From Chitinophagaceae bacterium (GTDB lineage: Bacteria > Bacteroidota > Bacteroidia > Chitinophagales > Chitinophagaceae): DNA of 64,000 bases. This document shows, one piece after another, positions 1-10,000 of this stretch. Under the pieces are notes generated by a model, which searched no databases, was not told the DNA's origin, and worked only from the letters and a program-made list of their open reading frames with translations. Every line of letters begins with the position of its first letter. The first letter of the stretch is position 1. The stretch is taken from contig JADBXR010000008.1 of NCBI GenBank assembly GCA_020403425.1, positions 124,001 through 188,000 on the forward strand, read 5' to 3'. The translations under genes were made by a program, and so were the position numbers.

Positions 1-258
1 GAAGTACGGTATATGGCATATTCCGAAAGGCCGACAGGCCCCGCATACCGGCCAGGGAAAACTGGCAGGTGTTCGAAACAGAATAACAATCGTTAGTATA
101 TCGAATTGATAATATTCAATGTTTGCGCTATTTATTTGAATATTATTAACCTATCTGGATAATTTATTCAAACAATCTTTCGTAAAGCCGATTTTTTTGC
201 ATAAATTCACACCACGATTGCCTGCCATTTTATTTCCTGAACATTAATTCGATTGTAC

Positions 259-3200
259 ATGCTTGTTTCCAGACAAAGCGAGGGACTTTACGACCCGTCG
301 TTTGAACATGATGCCTGTGGCATTGGTTTCGTGGCGAATATCAAAGGCAACAAATCGCACCAGCACATTGCAGATGCTTTGACCGTATTGGAAAATATGG
401 AGCATCGCGGTGCCTGTGGTTGCGAAGCGAATACCGGCGACGGAGCCGGCATCATGCTGCAGATCCCACACGAGTTCTTTTTTGATGAGTGTTTGAAACT
501 CGGCGTCCATTTGCCCGCATATGGCAAATACGGCGTGGGAGTCGTTTTCTTTCCCAAAGAGATCCGCCTGCGGGAAGAATGCAGGGACATCTTCAACCGT
601 TCCGCCGAAAAATTGGGACTTGAAGTATTGGCCTACCGAAAAGTACCGGTGAACAAAGATGGCATCGGCAACACCGCCCTTTCTGTGGAACCCTGCATGG
701 AACATGTGTTCATCGCCAGCCCCGACAGCATCACCAATCCCGATGAGTTCGAACGCAAACTGTTTGTGTTACGGAACTACGCATCTCACACCATCAGCAA
801 TACAGTGAAAAAAGATGAGATCGGCTTTTACCTCGCCTCTCTCTCCTATAAAACCATTATCTATAAAGGCCAGCTCACCAGCAACCAGGTTAGGAATTAT
901 TTCCCTGACCTGAGCGACAAACGCGTGGTATCGGCCTTTGGACTGGTACACTCCCGTTTTGCCACCAACACTTTCCCTTCCTGGAAACTGGCTCAGCCCT
1001 TCCGCTATATCGCCCACAACGGGGAGATCAATACACTTCAGGGAAACCTGAACTGGTTACGTACCAGCGAAAAAGGATTCACTTCCCCTTACTTCAGCAA
1101 GGAAGAGATGGAAATGCTGCTTCCGATCGTTACCGCGAACCAGTCAGACTCCGCCTGCCTCGATAACATGATCGAATTGCTGACACTGACAGGCAGGTCA
1201 TTGCCACATGTGATGATGATGCTGATACCAGAAGCCTGGGACGGCAACGACCAGATGGACCCGGTCAAAAAGGCCTTTTACGAATACCACGCTTGCATGA
1301 TGGAACCCTGGGACGGCCCGGCTTCCATCTCTTTCACCGATGGAAGGATCATCGGGGCCACGCTCGACAGGAACGGCTTACGTCCTTCGCGTTACGCCGT
1401 TACACACGACGACCGTGTGATCATGGCATCGGAGACCGGCGTACTCCCTATTGACCCGGCCCTGATCAAGGAAAAAGGAAGGTTACAGCCCGGTAAGATG
1501 TTCGTGGTGGACATGGAGCAGGGACGCATCATCAGCGATGAGGAACTGAAACAATCCATCTGCTCACAGAAACCCTATGCAGAATGGCTGAACAAATACA
1601 AGATCCGCCTGGAAGAATTACCCGAGCCACGCGTTATGTTCACCCACCTGGAGCATGAGCAGGTATTCAAATACCAGAAAGTTTTCGGCTATTCAACAGA
1701 AGATCTCGATACCATCATCGCCCCCATGGCCATCGATGGAAAAGAACCCATCGGCTCCATGGGAACCGATGTACCACTGGCGATCCTGAGCGAACAGCCT
1801 CAGCACCTGAGCAGTTATTTCAAACAACTATTTGCGCAGGTCACCAATCCGCCAATCGATCCCATCCGGGAAAGGATGGTAATGTCATTGGCAACTTTTG
1901 CCGGAAGCAATGGCAACCTGCTGGTAGAGGATCCGCTGGCCTGCCATAGCGTAGCACTGAAACATCCCGTTCTCAACAACCATGAACTGGAGAAGATCCG
2001 CAGCATCGATACCGGCATCTTCCAGGCAAAAACACTACAGACCTATTTCCGTGCCGATGGCAAAGCCGGATCACTGAAAAAAGGACTTGACCGTTTATGC
2101 CGTTATGCGGTAGATGCGGTAGAAGATGGTTTTGAAGTGATCATCCTCACCGATAGGGCCATCGATTCAGACCACGCCCCCATCCCTTCGCTGCTGGCCA
2201 CAGCAGCCGTGCACCACCACCTTATCCGCAAAGGATACCGTGGCCAGGTGGGCATCATCGTGGAAGCCGGCGATGTATGGGAAGTGCATCATTTCGCATG
2301 CCTGCTGGGTTTTGGCGCTACCGCCATCAATCCATACCTCGCACTATCTTCTATCAGGGACATGAAACTGAACAACAAACTTCAGACAGAACTGGATACG
2401 GAATACCTGAAGAAGAACTATGTGAAAGCGGTGAACGAAGGACTGCTGAAAGTGTTCTCCAAAATGGGGATCTCCACATTACAGTCATATCAGGGCGCAC
2501 AGATCTTCGAGATCATCGGCCTGAACAAGACCGTTGTGGACCAGTATTTCACAGGGGCTACTTCCCGCATACAAGGTATGGGGCTGGATGAGATCGCCAA
2601 GGAAGTACTGGCGAAACACTATTTCGCATTCAGCAAAAAGGACATACCGGTAGATCGCCTGCCCGTTGGCGGCATCTATCAATGGAAACGGAAAGGTGAG
2701 TTTCACCTGTTCAATCCGCAGACCATTCACCTGCTGCAGCAGGCAACCCGCACGAACGACTATGCGGCATTCAAGAAATATTCAAAACTGGTGAACGACC
2801 AGACGGAAAAAGCCTGTACGTTACGAAGTCAGTTCCAGTTCAAACGCAACCGGCCTTCTATTTCGATCGACGAGGTAGAACCCGCCGAAAATATATTCAA
2901 ACGTTTTGCCACAGGCGCCATGTCCTTCGGCTCCATTTCGTGGGAGGCCCACACTACCCTGGCCATCGCCATGAACCGGCTGGGTGGCAAAAGCAATACC
3001 GGCGAGGGTGGTGAAGACGAAGTTCGTTATGAACGTTTGCCCAACGGAGACTCCATGCGTTCCGCCATCAAACAGGTAGCTTCTGCCCGTTTCGGCGTGA
3101 CCAGCTACTATCTTACCGAAGCGGATGAACTGCAGATCAAAATGGCACAGGGAGCCAAACCGGGCGAAGGTGGCCAGTTACCCGGACATAAAGTGGACGA

Positions 3201-4791
3201 TTGGATCGGCAAGACCCGCCACTCCACACCAGGTGTAGGTCTGATCTCACCACCTCCCCACCACGATATCTATTCCATTGAAGATCTGGCGCAACTGATC
3301 TTCGATCTGAAGAATGCCAACCGTGCGGCGCGCATCAACGTGAAGCTCGTATCCAAAGCAGGCGTAGGAACCATTGCCGCAGGTGTGGCCAAAGCCAAGG
3401 CCGATGTGGTCCTGATCGCCGGTTTTGATGGCGGTACAGGCGCTTCTCCGATCAGTTCCATCAAACACGCAGGTCTTCCCTGGGAGTTAGGTCTCGCAGA
3501 GACGCACCAGACCCTCGTCAAAAATAAATTACGCAGCCGCGTAGTGGTACAGGCCGACGGACAGATGAAAACCGGTCGCGATATTGCGATAGCCGCCCTA
3601 CTGGGTGCAGAAGAATGGGGCGTTGCCACAGCAGCACTCATCGTGGAAGGTTGCATCATGATGCGCAAATGCCACATGAATACTTGTCCAGTAGGTGTTG
3701 CCACACAGGATCCTGAACTGCGCAAACGTTTTACGGGCAACCCGGACCATGTAGTGAACTTCTTCCATTTCATCACCGAAGAATTACGCGAGATCATGGC
3801 GGAACTGGGATTCAGGACCGTGAACGAAATGATCGGCCAGGTAGACTCTCTCGAGATGCGCGAGAACATCACCCATTGGAAATACAGCACACTGGATCTT
3901 TCCGGCGTTCTGTACAAGGAGCCCGGATCACTGTACACCGGTTTATACAAACAGGAAGAACAGGATCATGGAATTGCCGAAGTGCTCGACTGGCAATTAC
4001 TCAAAGCGGCCAAACCCGCACTGGAGAAAAAAGAACGCGTAACAGCAAGTTTCCCCATAAAAAATACCGACCGAACTGCCGGAACTATCCTGTCCAATGA
4101 GATCACCAAGATCTACAAGGCAGCGGGTTTGCCGGAAGACACCATACACTTCACTTTCACGGGAACAGCGGGACAAAGTTTTGGCGCTTTCAATACCAAA
4201 GGTATCACACTGGAACTCGAAGGTGATGCGAATGACTATTTCGGCAAGGGACTGAGCGGTGCCAAACTGATCGTATACCCTTCCAAACAGGCATCCTTCG
4301 TGCCAGAAGAGAACATCATCATCGGCAATGTGGCTTTCTATGGCGCAACTGCCGGAGAAGCGTATATCCGCGGTAAAGCAGGTGAACGTTTTGCAGTAAG
4401 GAACTCAGGTGCCAGTGTTGTGGTGGAAGGCGTGGGCGATCATGGTTGCGAATACATGACAGGCGGAACCGCCGTGATACTGGGCAGCACAGGCCGGAAC
4501 TTTGCAGCCGGCATGAGCGGCGGTATCGCGTATGTATATGATGTGAGCGGACAGTTTGACCAACTCTGCAACAAAGAGATGGTAGACCTTGATCCACTGG
4601 ACCAGGCCGATGCACAATTGCTGCAGGACATGATCACACACCATTTCGCCTACACGGCCAGCAGCGTTGCCAGGTTCGTGTTGGACGATTTTGAGAACCA
4701 GCTGAAGAATTTTGTGAAAGTATTCCCGAGGGACTACAAAAAAGCGCTGGCCGAGAAAAGCGAAAAATCGAAACTGACAACACAGAAATAA
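259..4791 (+). CDS. gltB: Glutamate synthase (NADPH) large subunit
   Basis: 1510-aa ORF; N-terminal class II amidotransferase region (EHDACGIGFVANIKG), central/FMN glutamate synthase motifs (GGKSNTGEGGED, GFDGGTGASP, CHMNTCPVGVATQ), C-terminal GXGXG-type domain. TTG in frame at 253, ATG at 259. Confidence 0.97.
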   Translation: MLVSRQSEGLYDPSFEHDACGIGFVANIKGNKSHQHIADALTVLENMEHRGACGCEANTGDGAGIMLQIPHEFFFDECLKLGVHLPAYGKYGVGVVFFPKEIRLREECRDIFNRSAEKLGLEVLAYRKVPVNKDGIGNTALSVEPCMEHVFIASPDSITNPDEFERKLFVLRNYASHTISNTVKKDEIGFYLASLSYKTIIYKGQLTSNQVRNYFPDLSDKRVVSAFGLVHSRFATNTFPSWKLAQPFRYIAHNGEINTLQGNLNWLRTSEKGFTSPYFSKEEMEMLLPIVTANQSDSACLDNMIELLTLTGRSLPHVMMMLIPEAWDGNDQMDPVKKAFYEYHACMMEPWDGPASISFTDGRIIGATLDRNGLRPSRYAVTHDDRVIMASETGVLPIDPALIKEKGRLQPGKMFVVDMEQGRIISDEELKQSICSQKPYAEWLNKYKIRLEELPEPRVMFTHLEHEQVFKYQKVFGYSTEDLDTIIAPMAIDGKEPIGSMGTDVPLAILSEQPQHLSSYFKQLFAQVTNPPIDPIRERMVMSLATFAGSNGNLLVEDPLACHSVALKHPVLNNHELEKIRSIDTGIFQAKTLQTYFRADGKAGSLKKGLDRLCRYAVDAVEDGFEVIILTDRAIDSDHAPIPSLLATAAVHHHLIRKGYRGQVGIIVEAGDVWEVHHFACLLGFGATAINPYLALSSIRDMKLNNKLQTELDTEYLKKNYVKAVNEGLLKVFSKMGISTLQSYQGAQIFEIIGLNKTVVDQYFTGATSRIQGMGLDEIAKEVLAKHYFAFSKKDIPVDRLPVGGIYQWKRKGEFHLFNPQTIHLLQQATRTNDYAAFKKYSKLVNDQTEKACTLRSQFQFKRNRPSISIDEVEPAENIFKRFATGAMSFGSISWEAHTTLAIAMNRLGGKSNTGEGGEDEVRYERLPNGDSMRSAIKQVASARFGVTSYYLTEADELQIKMAQGAKPGEGGQLPGHKVDDWIGKTRHSTPGVGLISPPPHHDIYSIEDLAQLIFDLKNANRAARINVKLVSKAGVGTIAAGVAKAKADVVLIAGFDGGTGASPISSIKHAGLPWELGLAETHQTLVKNKLRSRVVVQADGQMKTGRDIAIAALLGAEEWGVATAALIVEGCIMMRKCHMNTCPVGVATQDPELRKRFTGNPDHVVNFFHFITEELREIMAELGFRTVNEMIGQVDSLEMRENITHWKYSTLDLSGVLYKEPGSLYTGLYKQEEQDHGIAEVLDWQLLKAAKPALEKKERVTASFPIKNTDRTAGTILSNEITKIYKAAGLPEDTIHFTFTGTAGQSFGAFNTKGITLELEGDANDYFGKGLSGAKLIVYPSKQASFVPEENIIIGNVAFYGATAGEAYIRGKAGERFAVRNSGASVVVEGVGDHGCEYMTGGTAVILGSTGRNFAAGMSGGIAYVYDVSGQFDQLCNKEMVDLDPLDQADAQLLQDMITHHFAYTASSVARFVLDDFENQLKNFVKVFPRDYKKALAEKSEKSKLTTQK

Positions 4792-4857
4792 CCCTTTTCA
4801 CTGGTACCCTGTACCCTATTACCAGTAAACCAGTAAACCAATAAACAAATAAACCCA

Positions 4858-6330
4858 ATGGGCAAACCAACAGGATTTATAGAATTTACCAGGGAGCTGC
4901 CCGGCAAGCGTTCCCCTAAGGAGCGTGTGAACGATTATCGAGAATTCGTAGAAAGACTGCCGGAAGAAAAACTCAACCAGCAGTCCGCGCGTTGCATGAA
5001 TTGCGGCGTACCTTTCTGCCATAATGGATGTCCACTGGGTAATATCATCCCGGAATTCAACGACGCCGTTTATCGTAAGAACTGGGCCGAAGCATATGAT
5101 ATACTGAGCGCCACCAACAATTTCCCCGAGTTCACCGGCAGGATCTGCCCTGCCCCATGCGAAAGCGCCTGTGTGCTGGGCATCAATCAACCACCCGTGA
5201 CCATTGAAGAGATCGAGAAACATATTATCGAGATCGCATTCGAGAAAGGATTCGTGACACCACGGAAGCCCAATATCAGAACAGGTAAAAAAATAGCCAT
5301 AGTAGGCTCCGGTCCTGCCGGACTTGCTGCGGCAGCACAACTGAACTATGCCGGACACAGCGTAACGGTTTTTGAAAGAGACGATGCACCCGGCGGACTA
5401 CTGCGTTACGGTATCCCCGACTTCAAACTCGAAAAATGGGTGATCGACAGAAGGATCTCCCTGATGGAAGAGGAAGGGGTTACATTCCGCTGCAACGCCA
5501 ATGTAGGTGGCAATGTAAGCATCAATGACCTATTACGCGAATACCAGGCGGTCGTATTGGCCGGAGGCTCTACCATTCCGCGCAACCTCGACATCCCCGG
5601 AAGGGAATTGAAGGGGGTTCATTTTGCGATGGAGTTCCTGAAACAACAGAACAAACGTGTCAGCAACCGCGAGGTAGGCACAGAAGACATACTGGCCAAA
5701 GGAAAGAATGTGGTTGTGATCGGTGGCGGCGATACCGGAAGCGACTGTGTAGGCACTTCCAACCGGCAGGGAGCAGCATCGGTTACCCAGTTCGAACTGT
5801 TACCCAAACCTCCGGAAAACCGAACGGCAGCTATGCCATGGCCCACTTATCCGATGGTCCTGAAGACCACATCTTCTCATGAAGAGGGCGCCAACAGACA
5901 CTGGTCCATTGCTACCAAAGCCTTCATCGGCGATGATAAGGGGCATCTGAAAGCCCTGAAAGTGGTGGATCTTGTCTGGAAAACCCCCGAAGCGGGCGGA
6001 CCGGCCCGTTTTGAAGAAGTAGCAGGCAGCGAACGGGAAATGCCCTGCGAACTGGCATTACTGGCCATGGGATTCGTGCATCCGCAGCAGGAAGGATTAC
6101 TGAAACAACTGGACGTGGATCTGGACGAAAGAGGTAATGTAAAAGCGACCGAACAGGATTTCCAGACCAATATCCAGAAGATCTTCACGGCCGGGGATAT
6201 GCGCCGCGGACAATCCCTGGTAGTATGGGCAATCAGTGAAGGCAGGGAATGCGCACGCAAGGTCGATGAGTATCTGATGGGAGGATCCGTGCTGGAATCA
6301 AAAGATAAAAGCTATCTAGTAAGTATATAA
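4858..6330 (+). CDS. gltD: Glutamate synthase small subunit
   Basis: 490 aa; N-terminal Fe-S cysteines (CMNCGVPFCHNGCPLGN), dinucleotide-binding motifs GSGPAGLAAA and GGGDTGSDC; directly downstream of gltB. Confidence 0.97.
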   Translation: MGKPTGFIEFTRELPGKRSPKERVNDYREFVERLPEEKLNQQSARCMNCGVPFCHNGCPLGNIIPEFNDAVYRKNWAEAYDILSATNNFPEFTGRICPAPCESACVLGINQPPVTIEEIEKHIIEIAFEKGFVTPRKPNIRTGKKIAIVGSGPAGLAAAAQLNYAGHSVTVFERDDAPGGLLRYGIPDFKLEKWVIDRRISLMEEEGVTFRCNANVGGNVSINDLLREYQAVVLAGGSTIPRNLDIPGRELKGVHFAMEFLKQQNKRVSNREVGTEDILAKGKNVVVIGGGDTGSDCVGTSNRQGAASVTQFELLPKPPENRTAAMPWPTYPMVLKTTSSHEEGANRHWSIATKAFIGDDKGHLKALKVVDLVWKTPEAGGPARFEEVAGSEREMPCELALLAMGFVHPQQEGLLKQLDVDLDERGNVKATEQDFQTNIQKIFTAGDMRRGQSLVVWAISEGRECARKVDEYLMGGSVLESKDKSYLVSI

Positions 6331-6347
6331 TTAATTATAATTTGTTT

Positions 6348-6376
6348 AAAAAAGCTCCTATCCGGGAGCTTTTTTA
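6348..6376 (+). terminator. Rho-independent terminator after gltD
   Basis: AAAAAAGCTCC-TATCCG-GGAGCTTTTTT hairpin with U-tract. Confidence 0.9.
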
Positions 6377-6545
6377 ATTTCTACACCTTTCGATTTATAA
6401 TAAACAGCTTTACAGAGCATTATTTTAACTCTAAAGCATATATATTAATTTAAATTAAATGTTAATAATTTTATAATTAATATTATATTTTATAACTAAT
6501 TTAGATTTATAAATAATTATTATTATTTAATCTAATATTTAATCT

Positions 6546-7892
6546 ATGTCAAAATCCACCGTCAAGCAATTCGCCCCTTTTATCTTATTATTACTTGTAG
6601 CAGTAGCAGCCCTGTTTGCCCCATCCCTTCCCAACTTCGATGACGGCGGTAAATACAACGCGGCCGACATAGCCTGGATCATTGTGGCCACCGCCCTGGT
6701 ATTCCTGATGACACCCGGCCTGGCCTTTTTCTATGGCGGCATGGTTCACCGCAAGAATGTGATCTCTACCATGATCAAAAGCGTGGTGGCAGCCGGAGTA
6801 GTGAGCATCCTCTGGGTATTTGTAGGATACAGCCTCTGCTTTGGGGATACCATCGGCGGTTTTATCGGGAACCCTTCCTCGCACCTGTTCTTCAGGGGCG
6901 TTAATTCAGGTGCCCCCTGGAGCCTGGCACCCAGCATTCCGCTGTCGCTGTTTGCCCTGTTCCAACTGATGTTCGCCATCATCACACCTGGACTGGTGGT
7001 AGGTGCCGTAGCAGAACGGATACGTTTTACGGCCTATATCCTCTTCATTGCCCTGTTCAGTTTACTGGTATACGCACCGATTGCGCACTGGACATGGCAT
7101 CCGGAAGGCTTCCTGTTCAAAATGGGCGCACTCGATTTTGCCGGAGGCACGGTGGTCCATATCTCTGCAGGCTGTGCCGCTTTGGCCGGCGCACTGGTAT
7201 TGAAGCGCCGTAAATCACATATTGAACAACAGGAGATCCCGCCAGCCAATATCCCCTATGTACTGATCGGGACAGGTCTACTATGGTTCGGCTGGTTTGG
7301 GTTTAACGCCGGTTCCGCACTTGGTGCCAACGCTCTTTCCGTATCTGCTTTCGGAACCACCAACACTGCAGCTGCGGCCGCCGGCCTGTCTTGGATGTTC
7401 TTTGATGTGATCCGAGGTAAAAAACCTTCCGTACTCGGTTTCTGCATAGGGGCAGTGGTAGGACTTGTGGCCATTACACCTGCCGCAGGTTTTGTGGCCA
7501 TTCCGCAAAGTATCTTTATCGGCTTTGTAGCTGCCATTGTATCCAACCTGGCCGTGTATTACAAAAGTAAATCCACACTGGATGACACACTGGATGTTTT
7601 CCCCTGTCACGGATTAGGCGGTATGGTAGGTATGTTGATGACCGGCATTTTCGCTACTAAATCAGTGAATACCGCAGGTGCCGATGGACTGTTTTACGGG
7701 AACGCCAGCTTCTTCTTTACCCAGGTGAAGGCATTGGGTATCGTAGTGGGATATAGTTTTGTCGTGTCTTTTGCGATCTTCAAGTTCATCGATCTGATCC
7801 TACCCTTACGCGTAAGTGAAGAAGAAGAGATTCAGGGCCTGGATGCCACACAACACAACGAGAAATACGGACGGACCCCTCAACTGGCCTGA
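6546..7892 (+). CDS. amt: Ammonium transporter (Amt family)
   Basis: 448 aa, polytopic; Amt signatures FFYGGMVHRKNV, DFAGGTVVHISAG, CHGLGGMVGML. Confidence 0.95.
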   Translation: MSKSTVKQFAPFILLLLVAVAALFAPSLPNFDDGGKYNAADIAWIIVATALVFLMTPGLAFFYGGMVHRKNVISTMIKSVVAAGVVSILWVFVGYSLCFGDTIGGFIGNPSSHLFFRGVNSGAPWSLAPSIPLSLFALFQLMFAIITPGLVVGAVAERIRFTAYILFIALFSLLVYAPIAHWTWHPEGFLFKMGALDFAGGTVVHISAGCAALAGALVLKRRKSHIEQQEIPPANIPYVLIGTGLLWFGWFGFNAGSALGANALSVSAFGTTNTAAAAAGLSWMFFDVIRGKKPSVLGFCIGAVVGLVAITPAAGFVAIPQSIFIGFVAAIVSNLAVYYKSKSTLDDTLDVFPCHGLGGMVGMLMTGIFATKSVNTAGADGLFYGNASFFFTQVKALGIVVGYSFVVSFAIFKFIDLILPLRVSEEEEIQGLDATQHNEKYGRTPQLA

Positions 7893-7948
7893 ACAGCCGG
7901 AAAGGTCACTGCATAATGAGCAAGGTATCCTGGTATCAAAATTTCTGT

Positions 7949-7994
7949 TGTACAGCTAACTAACGGCCTCTGACCAGGCATAGCCCCAGGTACA
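7949..7994 (+). promoter_or_regulatory. Structured RNA-like motif, copy 1 of a tandem pair (amt-porin intergenic region)
   Basis: TGTAC(7949-7953)/GTACA(7990-7994), GCTA(7955-7958)/TAGC(7981-7984), GCCT(7966-7969)-CTGACC-AGGC(7976-7979); shares the 12-mer CCTCTGACCAGG with copy 2. Confidence 0.7.
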
Positions 7995-8009
7995 CTCTCC
8001 CAAAAAATA

Positions 8010-8057
8010 AGGTACAGCCATATCATAAACCTCTGACCAGGTTTACAGGCTGTACCT
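8010..8057 (+). promoter_or_regulatory. Structured RNA-like motif, copy 2 of a tandem pair (5' UTR of porin gene)
   Basis: Perfect 10-bp outer stem AGGTACAGCC/GGCTGTACCT (8010-8019/8048-8057), perfect 7-bp inner stem TAAACCT/AGGTTTA (8026-8032/8039-8045), loop CTGACC. Confidence 0.8.
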
Positions 8058-8083
8058 ATTTGTTAATCATAAAACCCATTGCA

Positions 8084-9115
8084 ATGTTAAAGAAAATTTC
8101 AGCAGTATGCCTGGCATTTTTCGGGCTCGGGTCAGCACATGCACAAACGGATTCCGCTAAAAAAGCTACCACCAATTTTACAGGATCGGTTGACGCTTAT
8201 TATCGCTTCAACTTCAACGATCCACCCACAGGTACCAACAACTATACCAGTTTCACCAATTCCAATAATTCATTCGAACTGGGCATGGCTTCTGTGCGGG
8301 TAGAGCATAACGTTGGAAAAGTTTCCGCAACGGCTGATATTGGTTTCGGCCGCAGGGCTCAGGAATTCTCTTACAACGATGTGGGCACCACGCTTACCGC
8401 CGTTAAACAGGCCTATGTAAGTTATACAGCATCTGACAAGGTAAAACTGACACTGGGCAAATGGGCCACCCATGTTGGCTACGAATTACTGGATGCTTAC
8501 GCAAACAGAAATTACAGCATGTCTTACGGGTTCTCTTACGGTCCTTTCTTTCACACCGGTATCAAAGCCGATATTGCTCTCGGCGGAAAATCCGCGCTGA
8601 TGCTGGGTGTAGCCAATCCCACCGATTATGTGAGCGCACCCAGCAGCGTAAAAGTGATCATCGCCCAATTCAGCACGGGCTCTGCCAACGATAAACTGAA
8701 AGCCTACCTCAACTTCCAGGGAGGTACGGGCCTGACACAATTCAATCTGGTAGTGACAGGTGTCTTATCCGACAAATGGAATATTGCGTACGACGGCAGC
8801 CTGCAATCGACCAAACAGGGAACAGAGAACAGCAGCTGGAAAAGTCACGCCCTGTACCTGAACTACGACCCTCTCAAGAACTTCGGTCTCACCTTGCGCG
8901 GCGATTATTTCGACGACCGCAAACTGGCACCGTTACTGGGCGGTGCCCGCAAAGTATTTGCCACCACCCTCTCAGGCAATATCCGTATCGATAACATTAC
9001 CATCATACCCGAACTGAGGCTCGACAATGCCAATGGTGACGCTTTTACGAAGAGTAATGGAACAGCCGGCAAGAGTACCTCAGGTTTTATCCTTGCCGCT
9101 GTATACAGGTTCTGA
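8084..9115 (+). CDS. Putative outer membrane beta-barrel porin
   Basis: Signal peptide MLKKISAVCLAFFGLGSAHAQ, alternating beta-strand pattern, C-terminal aromatic residue (VYRF). The ORF track extends to TTG 8060, but ATG 8084 starts the signal peptide. Confidence 0.8.
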   Translation: MLKKISAVCLAFFGLGSAHAQTDSAKKATTNFTGSVDAYYRFNFNDPPTGTNNYTSFTNSNNSFELGMASVRVEHNVGKVSATADIGFGRRAQEFSYNDVGTTLTAVKQAYVSYTASDKVKLTLGKWATHVGYELLDAYANRNYSMSYGFSYGPFFHTGIKADIALGGKSALMLGVANPTDYVSAPSSVKVIIAQFSTGSANDKLKAYLNFQGGTGLTQFNLVVTGVLSDKWNIAYDGSLQSTKQGTENSSWKSHALYLNYDPLKNFGLTLRGDYFDDRKLAPLLGGARKVFATTLSGNIRIDNITIIPELRLDNANGDAFTKSNGTAGKSTSGFILAAVYRF

Positions 9116-9157
9116 TGAACATTGCTATACTATACACAGATACATGAGAAAGATCAG

Positions 9158-9185
9158 AAAGAGGTGCCGGGGGCACCTCTTTTAT
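9158..9185 (+). terminator. Rho-independent terminator after porin gene
   Basis: AAAGAGGTGCC-GGG-GGCACCTCTTT followed by T residues. Confidence 0.9.
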
Positions 9186-9229
9186 TTGGGGCGCAACAAC
9201 AGCGTTGTTTTATTTATTAAGTTCGGGGG

Positions 9230-9991
9230 ATGAAATGGATCTTACGCCTCCTGCAATATGTCTATTGCGTGTACGCCCTGCTCAGTTTCATTGCGATTAT
9301 GCTGCTCATATTCCCCTTTGTGCTGTTGGCTTTGCCGATGGGTAAGATAAGGGGAGGCAACCTGATCTACCGGCTTTGTCATGTATGGGCTTTTACCTGG
9401 TATTGCCTGATCGGCGTAAGGCACAAAGAGATCTATGAGCACCCGCACAACAGGAACCAACAGTTCATCTTTGTGGCCAATCATATCTCATACATGGATA
9501 TACCCCCCATTGTACTGGGTATACACCAGCCTATCCGTGCACTGGGAAAGTATGAAATGGTAAAAGTGCCTGTATTTGGCTGGATCTACAGGGCTGCCGT
9601 CATACTGGTAAACCGTAGCAATGCCGAGACCCGTGCCAGAAGCGTACGTGCCCTAAAATCGGCGCTGAAGCATGGCATTTCGATCTTTATCTTTCCTGAA
9701 GGTACTTTCAACGAAAATGAACAAATGCCCCTGAAGCATTTTTTCGATGGCGCATTCCGTATAGCGATCGAGACCCGCACCCCTATCAAACCCATCTTGC
9801 TGGTAGACACGCTTGATCGCCTCCACTTCAAAAGCCTCTTTGAATTGACACCAGGCCTGAACCGTGTGGTGTACCTGGAAGAGGTACCGGTTACCGGCCT
9901 ACATATACATGATATTCCGGCACTGAAACAAAAGGTATACGATATCATGGATGCCGGGCTTCGCAGATACCGGAACTACCCATCCGCTTAA
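9230..9991 (+). CDS. plsC: 1-acyl-sn-glycerol-3-phosphate acyltransferase family protein
   Basis: 253 aa; NHISYMD (HX4D motif) and FPEGTFNENE acyltransferase motifs. Confidence 0.88.
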   Translation: MKWILRLLQYVYCVYALLSFIAIMLLIFPFVLLALPMGKIRGGNLIYRLCHVWAFTWYCLIGVRHKEIYEHPHNRNQQFIFVANHISYMDIPPIVLGIHQPIRALGKYEMVKVPVFGWIYRAAVILVNRSNAETRARSVRALKSALKHGISIFIFPEGTFNENEQMPLKHFFDGAFRIAIETRTPIKPILLVDTLDRLHFKSLFELTPGLNRVVYLEEVPVTGLHIHDIPALKQKVYDIMDAGLRRYRNYPSA

Positions 9992-10000
9992 AGCTTATTT

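Noticed and set aside
1-96. Possible C-terminus of an upstream plus-strand gene or an RNA 3' end at the window edge
   Set aside because: All three plus frames stay open for 80-110 nt and no family signal is readable; too little sequence to call.
2277-2591. 104-aa plus ORF inside gltB
   Set aside because: Alternative frame within a confidently assigned gene.
3270-3950. 226-aa minus ORF within gltB
   Set aside because: Antisense to the conserved glutamate synthase core; no domain signal.
8010-8057. Calling the amt-porin hairpins intrinsic terminators
   Set aside because: No U-tract follows either hairpin, and a conventional terminator with U-tract lies after the porin gene.
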